Source: Billgrantia montanilacus (GTDB taxonomy: Bacteria; Pseudomonadota; Gammaproteobacteria; Pseudomonadales; Halomonadaceae). Taken from it: a stretch of DNA of 64,000 nucleotides. The notes under the pieces were generated by a model that saw only the letters and a program-made list of their open reading frames with translations, did no database searches and had not been told where the DNA came from. Below, piece after piece: positions 36,124 through 44,468 of this stretch. Numbering within the stretch: position 1 is the stretch's first letter; each line of letters opens with the position of its first letter. Made by a program: the position numbers and the translations under genes. The stretch spans positions 67,307 to 131,306 of the forward strand of contig NZ_QPII01000010.1 in NCBI RefSeq assembly GCF_003336675.1, read 5' to 3'.

Positions 36124-36915
36124 TCAACGGCCGCTCCAGCTATGCGGTGTCTTGTTGATGAAAGATGCGACGGCACCCCGGAAGTCCTGGCTCGTGTAGC
36201 AGAGCGATATCAGGTCGGTATCGCTGCCCTCGGCCGGCTGGCGTGCGACCTGGACGCGATGGATCGCCTCCTTGCAGGCGCCCAGGGTCAAGGGAGCGAA
36301 CCCCTGGAGGCGCTCGATGACTCGCCCCACCTCCGCTTCGATCGAGTCAGCCTCGAAGCTATCGGTCACCAGGCCCGCGAGCTTCGCCTCATCCGCTCCG
36401 ATCATCCTGGCCAGCATCAGCACCTCCTTGGCTCGTGCCGGACCGACCAGATCCACCAGCCGGGAGACGTTGGTCATCGATACGCAGTTGCCCAGGGTCC
36501 TGGCGATGGGAATGCCGAACTTCAGGTCCGGCGTGCAGTAGCGAAAGTCGCAGGCCATGGCGATAGCCGCGCCGCCACCGACGCAGTAGCCCTCGATCAG
36601 GGCGATGGTGGGCTTGTTTAGGGCATGCAGGCCGCCGATCACGCTATCGATGCGCCGCTCGTAATCAAGCGCATCCTGCGCTTCGGTGAAATGGGCAAAT
36701 TGCTTGATATCGGTACCGGCAACGAAGGCTTCCCCACCCGCCCCGCGCAGGACCACCACATCCACATCCGAGTCATCGTTCAACTCGCGGCAGTGCTTCT
36801 CCAGCGCGTCGTACATCGCCCAGGTCATGGCATTGCGCACTCGGGGGCGGTTGAACGTCAGCCAGGCAACACGGCCGATGCGTTCATGAAGCAGTTCGTC
36901 GCTGGGGTCGCTCAT
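36124..36915 (-). CDS. Enoyl-CoA hydratase/isomerase family protein
   Basis: A 263-residue crotonase-fold protein. LRGAGGEAFVAGTDIKQFAH supplies the first oxyanion-hole region and ALIEGYCVGGGAAIAMACDF the second; FGIPIARTLGNCVS contains the region where hydratases carry a catalytic glutamate, but here the usual E-x-x-L-G-L-x-P is changed to IARTLGN, so a simple hydratase mechanism is doubtful. Carnitine-CoA racemase/dehydratase-like, lyase or thioesterase chemistry is equally possible. It is the first gene of the operon with the CoA-transferase, behind the 22-bp shared operator. Confidence 0.87.
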   Translation of the reverse strand: MSDPSDELLHERIGRVAWLTFNRPRVRNAMTWAMYDALEKHCRELNDDSDVDVVVLRGAGGEAFVAGTDIKQFAHFTEAQDALDYERRIDSVIGGLHALNKPTIALIEGYCVGGGAAIAMACDFRYCTPDLKFGIPIARTLGNCVSMTNVSRLVDLVGPARAKEVLMLARMIGADEAKLAGLVTDSFEADSIEAEVGRVIERLQGFAPLTLGACKEAIHRVQVARQPAEGSDTDLISLCYTSQDFRGAVASFINKTPHSWSGR

Positions 36916-36980
36916 GATGGGTATCTCTCCTTGCGGCTGTTGCTTACGTGCTGGCGGCGTGAAGCCTGCGTCACAGCATG

Positions 36981-37002
36981 ATTATGAACACATAATTCAT
37001 TT
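36981..37002 (-). promoter_or_regulatory. Shared 22-bp operator, copy 1
   Basis: This 22-bp block is identical, in inverted orientation, to 41209-41230. Its core ATTATGAACACATAAT is an inverted repeat (ATTATG and CATAAT around 4 bp). It lies 66 bp before the enoyl-CoA hydratase start. A site of this symmetry fits a dimeric regulator such as the GntR protein encoded at 46311 or the LysR protein at 37725. Confidence 0.75.
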
Positions 37003-37187
37003 CCACATTTAGACTTTGGTCGCAAGCTCGTCAAGGAGGGAAGGAAATCAGGGAGAAGCAGAAGATGGAGAAGAGAGAAAAAGTGAATTCAAAATTATTG
37101 ACGCGTTATGCCCCGCTTCCTAACGTAGGAGGTGGCGCCCTTTCCGGCATCCGCGCCTTTCCGATATTGCCTTGACGGAGAACCACC

Positions 37188-37712
37188 ATGGCTACCTATG
37201 CACTCGACGACCTGGCCCCGACCTATGACGATACCGTCTTCATCGCCCGTGAAGCCGCGGTCATCGGCGATGCCCGCCTGGCCCGGGACGTCAGCATCTG
37301 GCCCGGCGCCGTCTTGCGTGGTGACAACGAGGCGATCGTCATCGGCCCGGGCAGCAACATCCAGGAGAACTGCGTACTGCATACCGATCCCGGCTTCCCG
37401 ATGGAGATCGGCGAAGGCGTCACCGTAGGCCACCTCGTCATGCTCCACGGCTGCACCATCGGCAACGGCTCCCTGATCGGCATGCACTCCACGGTGCTCA
37501 ACGGCGCCAGGATCGGTGACAACTGCCTGATCGGCGCCGGTTCCGTCATCACCTCCAACAAGGACTTTCCCGACAACTCGCTGATCCTCGGCTCCCCCGC
37601 CAAGGTCGTGCGGACGCTGAGCGAGGAGGAAATAGCCGGTCTCGCCGTGAGCAGCAAGGACTACGTCGCGCGCAAGAACCGCTACCTCAACGAGCTGACC
37701 CAGCTGACCTGA
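37188..37712 (+). CDS. Gamma-class carbonic anhydrase-like protein
   Basis: A 174-residue left-handed beta-helix protein of the YrdA/CaiE/gamma-carbonic anhydrase family. Hexapeptide repeats run through residues 15-140 (EAAVIGDARLARDVSIWPGA). The zinc histidines are in NCVLHTDPGF and VTVGHLVMLHGCTIGNGSL. It would form a trimer in the cytoplasm. Members such as CaiE accompany carnitine-CoA enzymes, which is interesting beside a CaiB-family transferase and a crotonase here. It has a good GGAGAACC ribosome site and is transcribed away from that operon. Confidence 0.9.
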   Translation: MATYALDDLAPTYDDTVFIAREAAVIGDARLARDVSIWPGAVLRGDNEAIVIGPGSNIQENCVLHTDPGFPMEIGEGVTVGHLVMLHGCTIGNGSLIGMHSTVLNGARIGDNCLIGAGSVITSNKDFPDNSLILGSPAKVVRTLSEEEIAGLAVSSKDYVARKNRYLNELTQLT

Positions 37713-37724
37713 TTGGCCGTCCTG

Positions 37725-38696
37725 TCACGGCCCGGATGGCCCCGCTGCCGATGGGCTGCGGCGTGCCAATGCCACCTGCTCGCGCAGCAGGTCGATCAAC
37801 TCGACCGCCGCCGTGGAGAGCGGCTGGTGCTTGCGGGTAATGATGCCGTAGTGGTCCAGCGGCTTGCCGATGGTCAATGGCAGGGTCGCATACTGGCCGC
37901 TGGCCAGGGGCCTCTTGAGGACGGAGTGGGGCAGCACGGCCAACATGTCGGAGGCCAGCAGCAGCTGCAGGATCGACTGGGTAGAGGTCGTCTCGATGAT
38001 GTCCTCGGGCGTGGCAATGCCAGCCTCGGCCAGGGCCGTCTCGAAGACGCCGCGCATCGGACTGCTCAAGGGGTGCAGTATCCAAGGCCAGCGGCTGAGT
38101 ACGCCTAGTGACGCCTCCCCGCCTTTCACCAGTGGATGCCCCGAGCGCACCACGACACGGAGCGGTTCCTCCAGCAGCGCTTCGAAATCGAACTGGTTGT
38201 GCTGGCTGACTTCGGTCAGGCGTCCGATGACCAGGTCCAGCTGTCGATACTCCAGCGCCAGCAATAGCCTATCGCTGCTCTGCTCGTCGATGCGCAGCGC
38301 CAGCCGCGGCCGCCGCTGCTTCAGGGCGGCAATCGCCGCCGGCAGGAGCTCGGGGGCCGCGGCCGGTATGGCCCCGATGGCGAGGCGCCCGTAGCCCCCC
38401 TCACGCAGGGACTCCACATCCTCGACCAGGCGCTGTACGTCGTTGAGCAGGCGTTCGGCATGATGCAGCACATGCCCGCCCAGCTCGGTAGGCACCATGG
38501 CACGCGGCTGCCGCTCGAAGATCGCGAAGCCGAAGTAGGTCTCCAGGTCGCGCAGCATCTTGCTGGCCGCCGGCTGGCTGAGGTGCATCTGGCGGGCGGC
38601 GGCATGCATGTTACGACTCTGCCCCAGATTCGCCAGCAGCTGTAAGTGCTTGAAGCGTAGCCAGGCACACAGGCTCGCCGTCGTCAGCTTGTCCAT
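37725..38696 (-). CDS. LysR-family transcriptional regulator
   Basis: A 323-residue regulator with an N-terminal winged helix-turn-helix (NMHAAARQMHLSQPAASKML at residues 30-49) and a periplasmic-binding-like effector domain (GRLAIGAIPAAAPELLPAAI, then DLVIGRLTEV). It resembles the GalR/PcaQ/GbpR branch that senses sugar acids and aromatic acids. The gene is divergent from the fuconate dehydratase gene with 135 bp between, so it most likely controls that gene and the following pdxA homologue. Confidence 0.9.
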   Translation of the reverse strand: MDKLTTASLCAWLRFKHLQLLANLGQSRNMHAAARQMHLSQPAASKMLRDLETYFGFAIFERQPRAMVPTELGGHVLHHAERLLNDVQRLVEDVESLREGGYGRLAIGAIPAAAPELLPAAIAALKQRRPRLALRIDEQSSDRLLLALEYRQLDLVIGRLTEVSQHNQFDFEALLEEPLRVVVRSGHPLVKGGEASLGVLSRWPWILHPLSSPMRGVFETALAEAGIATPEDIIETTSTQSILQLLLASDMLAVLPHSVLKRPLASGQYATLPLTIGKPLDHYGIITRKHQPLSTAAVELIDLLREQVALARRSPSAAGPSGP

Positions 38697-38831
38697 CGTT
38701 ACCCTCTCTCTGCTTGCCGCTTATTGATAACCAGAATGGATCAGCGGGGCGCAAATTTCGATTGGAAGGTTATTGCACTCCCCTTCTAGGCTGGAACGAT
38801 AACGACTGACGTACAAAAGGAAACCGATTGT

Positions 38832-40133
38832 ATGACCACCATCTCTCGCCTGTCCGTTCAGGATATTCGCTTCCCCACCTCGCGCTCCCTGGATGGCTCG
38901 GACGCCATGAATGCCGCCCCGGACTACTCGGCCACCTATGTCGTACTCCATACCGACGATGCACGGCTGGAGGGGCACGGGCTGACCTTCACCATCGGCC
39001 GGGGTAACGAGATCTGCGTCAAGGCGGTGGAGTCGCTGGCCTACCTGGTGGAGGGGGCGTCGTTGGAGGAGATCACCTCGAACATGGGGGAATTCTGGCG
39101 CCACCTGACCAGCAGCGACAGCCAGCTGCGCTGGATTGGGCCCGACAAGGGGGCCATACACCTGGCCACCGCCGCCATCGTCAACGCCATCTGGGACCTG
39201 TGGGCAAAATCGGAGAAGAAGCCGGTCTGGAAGCTGTTGGCGGACATGAGCCCGGAAGCTCTGGTGAGCTGCCTCGACTTCCGTTTCGTCAGCGATGCGC
39301 TGACCCCACAGGAAGCGCTGGCCATGCTCAAGCGCAACGCGGCGGCCAAGGCCCAGCGTGAGCAGGAGATGCGCGAGCACGGCTATCCGGGCTACACCAC
39401 ATCGGCCGGCTGGCTTGGCTACCCGGACGACAAGGTTCGCAAGCTGGCCCGCGAGGCCCTGGCCGAGGGCTGGACGCACTTCAAGCAGAAGGTCGGCGGC
39501 AACCTCGAGGAGGATCGGCGCCGCGCCCAGATCCTGCGCGAGGAGATCGGCTGGGAGCGTCCGCTGATGATGGACGCCAACCAGGTCTGGGACGTGGACG
39601 AGGCGATCGCCAACATGCGCGTGCTTGCCGAGTTCGACCCGCTGTGGATCGAGGAGCCGACCAGCCCTGACGACATCCTCGGTCATGCCGAGATTCGCCG
39701 GCGCCTGGCGCCGATCGGCGTGGCCACCGGCGAACATTGCCACAACCGGGTGATGTTCAAGCAGCTGCTCCAGGCCGGCGCCATCGACTATTGCCAGGTG
39801 GATGCCGCCCGCCTCGGCGGCCTCAACGAGGTCATCGTGGTGCTGCTGATGGCGGCCAAGTACGGCGTGCCGGTCTGCCCCCATGCCGGCGGGGTGGGTC
39901 TCTGCGAATACGTGCAGCACGTCTCGATCTTCGACTACATCGCCGTTTCCGGCTCGCTGGAGGGACGCGTTCTCGAGTACGTCGACCACCTCCACGAGCA
40001 CTTCGTTGACCCCGTGGTGGTCCGCAACGGTCGCTATCAGGTTCCCACGGCCCCGGGCTACAGCATCACCATGCATCCCGACTCGCTGGCACGGCACGCC
40101 TATCCCGGCGGCGCCGCCTGGCAAGAACCCTGA
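38832..40133 (+). CDS. L-fuconate dehydratase-like enolase-superfamily enzyme
   Basis: A 433-residue enzyme of the mandelate racemase group. The opening VQDIRFPTSRSLDGSDAMN and HGLTFTIGRGNEICVKAVES match L-fuconate dehydratase. Active-site elements are intact: K-x-K in HFKQKVGGN, metal ligands in LMMDANQVWDVDEA, WIEEPTSPDD and VATGEHCHN, and the histidine of PHAGGVGLCEYVQH. It removes water from a six-carbon acid sugar to give a 2-keto-3-deoxy acid. The gene is followed by a PdxA homologue and a TRAP importer; a lactonase-like gene lies 5 kb on. The exact sugar acid is not proven. Confidence 0.9.
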   Translation: MTTISRLSVQDIRFPTSRSLDGSDAMNAAPDYSATYVVLHTDDARLEGHGLTFTIGRGNEICVKAVESLAYLVEGASLEEITSNMGEFWRHLTSSDSQLRWIGPDKGAIHLATAAIVNAIWDLWAKSEKKPVWKLLADMSPEALVSCLDFRFVSDALTPQEALAMLKRNAAAKAQREQEMREHGYPGYTTSAGWLGYPDDKVRKLAREALAEGWTHFKQKVGGNLEEDRRRAQILREEIGWERPLMMDANQVWDVDEAIANMRVLAEFDPLWIEEPTSPDDILGHAEIRRRLAPIGVATGEHCHNRVMFKQLLQAGAIDYCQVDAARLGGLNEVIVVLLMAAKYGVPVCPHAGGVGLCEYVQHVSIFDYIAVSGSLEGRVLEYVDHLHEHFVDPVVVRNGRYQVPTAPGYSITMHPDSLARHAYPGGAAWQEP

Positions 40134-40169
40134 GCCGAATTCGGAAGCCGAACTTGGAAGGAGAGGAAC

Positions 40170-41180
40170 ATGACTACACCCCGCCCCTGCATTGCCTTGA
40201 CCCTGGGCGACCCCGCCGGCATCGGCCCTGAGCTGGTGGCCCGGTTACTCGCCGAACGAGGAACGGCGGATCAGGCCGCGATCGTCGTGGTCGGCGACCC
40301 CTGGCTATGGCAGGAAGGCCAGCGCATCGCCGGCACCCGCCTCGAGCTTCCCGAAATCGACGATATGGAACAGGCCCGCGAGCATTCCACCCCCACCCTG
40401 CTCCCCCTGCATACGCTGGATCGCGACCAAGCGGAGTATGGCCAGGTCTCGCCGGTTTGCGGCGCCTCGGTGCTGAAGGTACTGGCTCACTGCCTGGATG
40501 CCGCGAACGACGGTCACATCGACGCCATCTGCTTTGCGCCCCTCAACAAGCTGGCCATGAAGCAGGGTGGCTTGAAGCATGAAGACGAGCTGCACTTCCT
40601 GGCCGAGTACCTGGGCGTCACCACCGATGTCTGCGAGTTCAATACGCTGGGCAACCTCTGGACATCGCGCATCTCGTCCCATGTCCCGCTTGCCGAGGCT
40701 GCCCGCCATGTGACCCACGAACGCATCATGAGCGCCACGCGACTGATCCACGAGGCGCTGATCGCCAGCGGCCTGGAACATCCGAAAATCGCGGTCGCGG
40801 CGCTCAATCCCCACGCCGGCGAGGGTGGCACCTGTGGTCGCGAGGAGATCGACATCATTGCCCCTGCCGTCGAGGCCTGCGTCGGTGCCGGCTATCCCGC
40901 CCAGGGGCCCTTCCCCGCCGACACGCTATTCCGGCGCGCACGTGACGGGGAGTTCGATGGCGTGGTGACCATGTATCACGACCAGGGCCAGATCGCGCTG
41001 AAGCTGCTCGGCTTCGAGCGCGGTGTCACCGTACAGGGCGGCCTGCCGATTCCCGTCACCACTCCCGCCCACGGAACCGCTTTCGATATCGCCGGACAGG
41101 GCAAGGCGAACGTCCAGGCCATACGGCACGCCTTCGATATCGCCTGTCGCATGGGCCGCCACCGACTTGAAAACGGTTGA
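40170..41180 (+). CDS. PdxA-family NAD-dependent dehydrogenase (PdxA2-like)
   Basis: A 336-residue homologue of 4-hydroxythreonine-4-phosphate dehydrogenase. It opens CIALTLGDPAGIGPELVARL; metal-binding residues lie in ISSHVPLAEAARHVTHERI, NPHAGEGGTCGREE and MYHDQGQIALKLLGFERGV. Copies in sugar-acid operons (PdxA2 type) oxidise and decarboxylate four-carbon acid phosphates such as threonate 4-phosphate rather than serving vitamin B6 synthesis. No partner kinase (DUF1537 type) is found here. It lies 36 bp after the fuconate dehydratase gene with AAGGAGAGG before ATG, so it belongs to the same operon. Confidence 0.88.
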   Translation: MTTPRPCIALTLGDPAGIGPELVARLLAERGTADQAAIVVVGDPWLWQEGQRIAGTRLELPEIDDMEQAREHSTPTLLPLHTLDRDQAEYGQVSPVCGASVLKVLAHCLDAANDGHIDAICFAPLNKLAMKQGGLKHEDELHFLAEYLGVTTDVCEFNTLGNLWTSRISSHVPLAEAARHVTHERIMSATRLIHEALIASGLEHPKIAVAALNPHAGEGGTCGREEIDIIAPAVEACVGAGYPAQGPFPADTLFRRARDGEFDGVVTMYHDQGQIALKLLGFERGVTVQGGLPIPVTTPAHGTAFDIAGQGKANVQAIRHAFDIACRMGRHRLENG

Positions 41181-41208
41181 GCCACCGTGATAAATGTTCT
41201 ACACCTTA

Positions 41209-41230
41209 AAATGAATTATGTGTTCATAAT
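41209..41230 (+). promoter_or_regulatory. Shared 22-bp operator, copy 2
   Basis: Exact 22-bp match (inverted) to 36981-37002, with core ATTATGTGTTCATAAT. It lies 160 bp before the start of the TRAP binding-protein gene. A further CATAATG follows at once (41232-41239), a possible extra half-site. Confidence 0.75.
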
Positions 41231-41389
41231 GACATAATGAAGATAGCCGCTATGACCTGGAAGGGCAGCGCCCTCTCGGGGACGCGGGCCTCATCCGGCA
41301 GGGAAAGCCGCGACAAGGGCATCTCGCATGCCCGACAAGAACCACGACAAGAACAAGAGCGCATCAAAAACAGCAAACGGAGAACAATC

Positions 41390-42442
41390 ATGAAAAAGCA
41401 CGCCAGCAAGCTGCTCTGCACCCTCTCGATTTCAGCCTTGTTCACCCCATTGGCCTTGGCCCAGAGCGTTGAGGCCACCCTGGCCCATCCACATCAGAAC
41501 TACGGGGTACAAGCCGCAGAGGCCTTCAAGAACCATGTCGAGGCGGCCACCGATGGCGAACTGACCATCAACCTGGTGCGCCATGGCGCGCTCGGTGGCG
41601 ACAGGGAGATTACCGACCAGCTGCGCCTCGGTGAATTGGAGTTCAACCTCCCGGGCGCTGGCGGTATCGCCAGCATCTTCCCCCACGCTCAGGTCCACAG
41701 CTGGCCGTTCCTGTTCACCGAGCGCAGCGTGTTCTGGGCTCTGCCCCAGGACCCCGAGTACATGCAGTTGACCCGCGACGAGCTACTCGATGCCAGCGGC
41801 AATACCATGCGCCTGCTCGCGTTGATGGAGAACTCGATCCGTCACCTCTATACCACCCGTGGCCCGATCCGGACTCCCGCCGACATGCAGGAACATGCCA
41901 TCAAGATGCGTACCCAGGCGGTACCGCTGCACCAGGAGCTGTTCGAGGCATTGGGTGCGGCGCAGATCGTCACGGTTTCGGCGCCGGAGCGCTATTCGGC
42001 TCTGCAGAGTGGCCTGATCGACGGCCTCGAGGGTGGCTTGTCATCCGCCTGGGATGCCGGCCTGATGGAAGTCGCCGATTATGTCTCCCTCACCGGTCAC
42101 ATGTACGAATACCTGTGGCTGGTATCCAACAACGACTTCTACGAAAGCCTGCCCGAAGCCCACCGCCAGGCGGTGGACGAAGCCGCCATCATCGCGACGG
42201 CCACGAGCAATGCAATCAGTTTCCAGGATGACAACGAGGCCCTGGTGCTGATGGCCGAGGCGGGCAAGGAGATCTATGTACCCACGGTCGATGAATTGCG
42301 CCAGTGGCAGGACATCGCCGTGCCGGCGGCCCGCAACTTCATCGAGGAGGAGGTGCCGGAGTCTTACATCGAGGCGACGCTAGCCGCCCTCGAGCGGACC
42401 GAGCAACGCATTGCGGGTGTGAAGGGTTCCACTACCGACTGA
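41390..42442 (+). CDS. TRAP transporter substrate-binding protein (DctP family)
   Basis: A 350-residue precursor from the ATG at 41390, behind GGAGAAC; its signal peptide is KLLCTLSISALFTPLALAQS. The mature part is a DctP-type binding protein (THPHQNYG-like LAHPHQNYGVQAAEAFKNHV, GDREITDQLRLGELEFNLPG, and the family arginine region AIKMRTQAVPLHQELFEALG). Such proteins deliver a carboxylate to the membrane part. The two permease genes follow. Context points to a sugar acid or related hydroxy acid as ligand. Confidence 0.92.
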   Translation: MKKHASKLLCTLSISALFTPLALAQSVEATLAHPHQNYGVQAAEAFKNHVEAATDGELTINLVRHGALGGDREITDQLRLGELEFNLPGAGGIASIFPHAQVHSWPFLFTERSVFWALPQDPEYMQLTRDELLDASGNTMRLLALMENSIRHLYTTRGPIRTPADMQEHAIKMRTQAVPLHQELFEALGAAQIVTVSAPERYSALQSGLIDGLEGGLSSAWDAGLMEVADYVSLTGHMYEYLWLVSNNDFYESLPEAHRQAVDEAAIIATATSNAISFQDDNEALVLMAEAGKEIYVPTVDELRQWQDIAVPAARNFIEEEVPESYIEATLAALERTEQRIAGVKGSTTD

Positions 42443-42452
42443 CATTACGTCC

Positions 42453-43826
42453 ATGAGTGCTCCCCCCTTCCCTCTGCGGGCTCCCGCGGCGGGAAGGGGG
42501 CGCAATCCTTCGACTCGGTTGGGAGTTGCCGTGATCGCTCTATCCCTGCTCATTGCCCTGGTCGGGCTGATCATCATCGGTGCCCCCGTCTTCATGGCGA
42601 TGGCCGGTGCATCCTTGATTCACTACTGGGAAACCGGCCGCGAGGCGACGATGAACATTCTCACCTTGAGAATGTTCGATGGCATGACCTCCTTCACTTT
42701 CCTGGCCATTCCTCTCTTCCTGCTGGCGGGGGAGATCATGTCCCGTGGCGGATTGACCGACCGCCTGATGGACCTGGCCCGAGCACTGGTGGGTCACTTC
42801 AAGGCGGGACTTGCTCAGGTCAATATCGCCTCCAGCCTGTTCTTCTCCAGTATTTCGGGGTCGGCCTATGCCGATGTTGCCGCCATGGGCCCCGTGATGA
42901 TCCCGGCCATGCAGAAAGAAGGCTATCCCCGCGGCTTTGCCGGCGCATTGACCGCCGCATCAGCGACCCTGTCGCCGCTGTTTCCGCCCAGCATCGTCCT
43001 CATCATCTATGGCTCGGCCTTCAGCGTTTCCATCGGCGCCCTCTTTGCCGCGGGATTGACCATCGCCTTGGCCCTGACCCTGCTGTTCGGTCTGGTCACC
43101 TATGCCATGGTATGGCGCTATGGCATCCCCACCCATGGTTGGCTGGGGCTGGGAGAGCTGGGCCGTACCTTTATCAAGGCCGCTATCCCTCTGGGCATGC
43201 CGATCATCGTCGTGGGCGGCATCCTGGGCGGCTTCTTCACCGCCACCGAGGCCGCCTCGGTGGCAGTCGCCTATGGCCTGGTGGTCACCGTAGGGATCTA
43301 TCGCACCATTCGCCTGCGCGAACTGATTCCCATCATTCGCCAGACCGCCATCACCAGTGCCGCCATCACCATCCTGGTGGGGGTTGCTGCGATGTTTTCC
43401 TATGTGGTGGTGCGACGCAACATCCCCACCCAGGTGGTGGACTTCCTGCTGCAGATCACCCAGTCGCCCATCGGCATCGTGGCGCTGATCATTCTGGTGC
43501 TGCTGATTGCAGGCATGTTCATCGACCGCAACTCGAACCTGCTGCTGCTGGGGCCGATCATCATCCCCATTTTCACCATGGAGCTGGGCTTCAGCGACGT
43601 CCAGACGGCGATGATCATCATCTCTGCCCTGGGGGTCGGGCACTTGACGCCCCCCTTCGGCGGCACCCTGCTCACCGCCTCGCTGGTGGGCAAGATGTCG
43701 GTGGCGGAAATCAGCCGCTACGCCTGGCCCTTCATTCTGGTCAAGATTGTGCTGACCGCACTGATCGTGGCGATTCCGGCCCTCAGCGAGGCATTGCCTC
43801 GCGCCCTTGGCTTCGGAGGCATCTGA
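42453..43826 (+). CDS. TRAP transporter large permease (DctM family)
   Basis: A 457-residue protein with about twelve membrane helices. Family signatures are GIIIIGAPVF-type LIIIGAPVFMAMAGASL, IPLFLLAGEIMSRGGLTDRL, SGSAYADVAAMGPVMIPAM and PPSIVLIIYGSAFSVS. About 25 polar residues precede the first helix, so a later GTG start near 42531 is possible. The gene precedes its small partner, whereas most TRAP operons have the small permease first (P-Q-M or Q-M). Confidence 0.92.
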   Translation: MSAPPFPLRAPAAGRGRNPSTRLGVAVIALSLLIALVGLIIIGAPVFMAMAGASLIHYWETGREATMNILTLRMFDGMTSFTFLAIPLFLLAGEIMSRGGLTDRLMDLARALVGHFKAGLAQVNIASSLFFSSISGSAYADVAAMGPVMIPAMQKEGYPRGFAGALTAASATLSPLFPPSIVLIIYGSAFSVSIGALFAAGLTIALALTLLFGLVTYAMVWRYGIPTHGWLGLGELGRTFIKAAIPLGMPIIVVGGILGGFFTATEAASVAVAYGLVVTVGIYRTIRLRELIPIIRQTAITSAAITILVGVAAMFSYVVVRRNIPTQVVDFLLQITQSPIGIVALIILVLLIAGMFIDRNSNLLLLGPIIIPIFTMELGFSDVQTAMIIISALGVGHLTPPFGGTLLTASLVGKMSVAEISRYAWPFILVKIVLTALIVAIPALSEALPRALGFGGI

Positions 43827-43827
43827 T

Positions 43828-44385
43828 ATGGCCGACAGCAATGTCAGTTACACGCTAAGGCGCTTCGTCCAGGCCGTCGATCTGCTGGCCTACTGGATGG
43901 ACAGGGCGCTCCAGGCGGTCCTGGTGGTGGTGATGTCGAGCATCTTCCTGCTGATGTTCGCCCAGGTCCTGCTGCGCTACGTCATCCACTCCCCGTTCGC
44001 CTGGATCGAGGAGGCCGCCGCCTATCAGCTGCCGATCCTGGCACTCTGGGGAGCGGCCGTGTGTATCCGACACGGCTCCCACCTTCAGGTCGACCTGCTG
44101 CTCAATGCATTGCCCAGGGTTCTGAAGCGCCTGTTCGTCATCGCCATTCACCTGCTGATTTTCTATTTCGCCCTGAAGGTGTACCAGTCCGGCCATGCCC
44201 TGGTCGAACTGGGGCGCAACGAACTCGTCACCAGCCGCACCTTCTCACTCTACTGGCCGCGCATGACCATCGTGTTGGGCGGCGCCTTCATCATGGTCCA
44301 GGCCGGCGTCGTGGTCCTGAAGGAACTTGCCGGCCTGGTCGGCGCCAACCCGGACGACGACGAGGGCAGCCCCAGCGAAAAATGA
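43828..44385 (+). CDS. TRAP transporter small permease (DctQ family)
   Basis: A 185-residue protein with four membrane helices. FAQVLLRYVIHSPFAWIEEA near residue 50 and ALWGAAVCIRHGSHLQVDLL near 75 are the DctQ signature. The ATG is 1 nt after the dctM stop, with GGAGGC in the end of dctM as ribosome site. The three TRAP components are complete. The last residues are acidic (NPDDDEGSPSEK). Confidence 0.9.
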   Translation: MADSNVSYTLRRFVQAVDLLAYWMDRALQAVLVVVMSSIFLLMFAQVLLRYVIHSPFAWIEEAAAYQLPILALWGAAVCIRHGSHLQVDLLLNALPRVLKRLFVIAIHLLIFYFALKVYQSGHALVELGRNELVTSRTFSLYWPRMTIVLGGAFIMVQAGVVVLKELAGLVGANPDDDEGSPSEK

Positions 44386-44468
44386 ACGAGTGCGATAGCA
44401 GAAATTCTTACGAAAAACCAAGTACTTACGACAATACAAATGCTCACGCCAAGCGAAAGGAGGCATTC

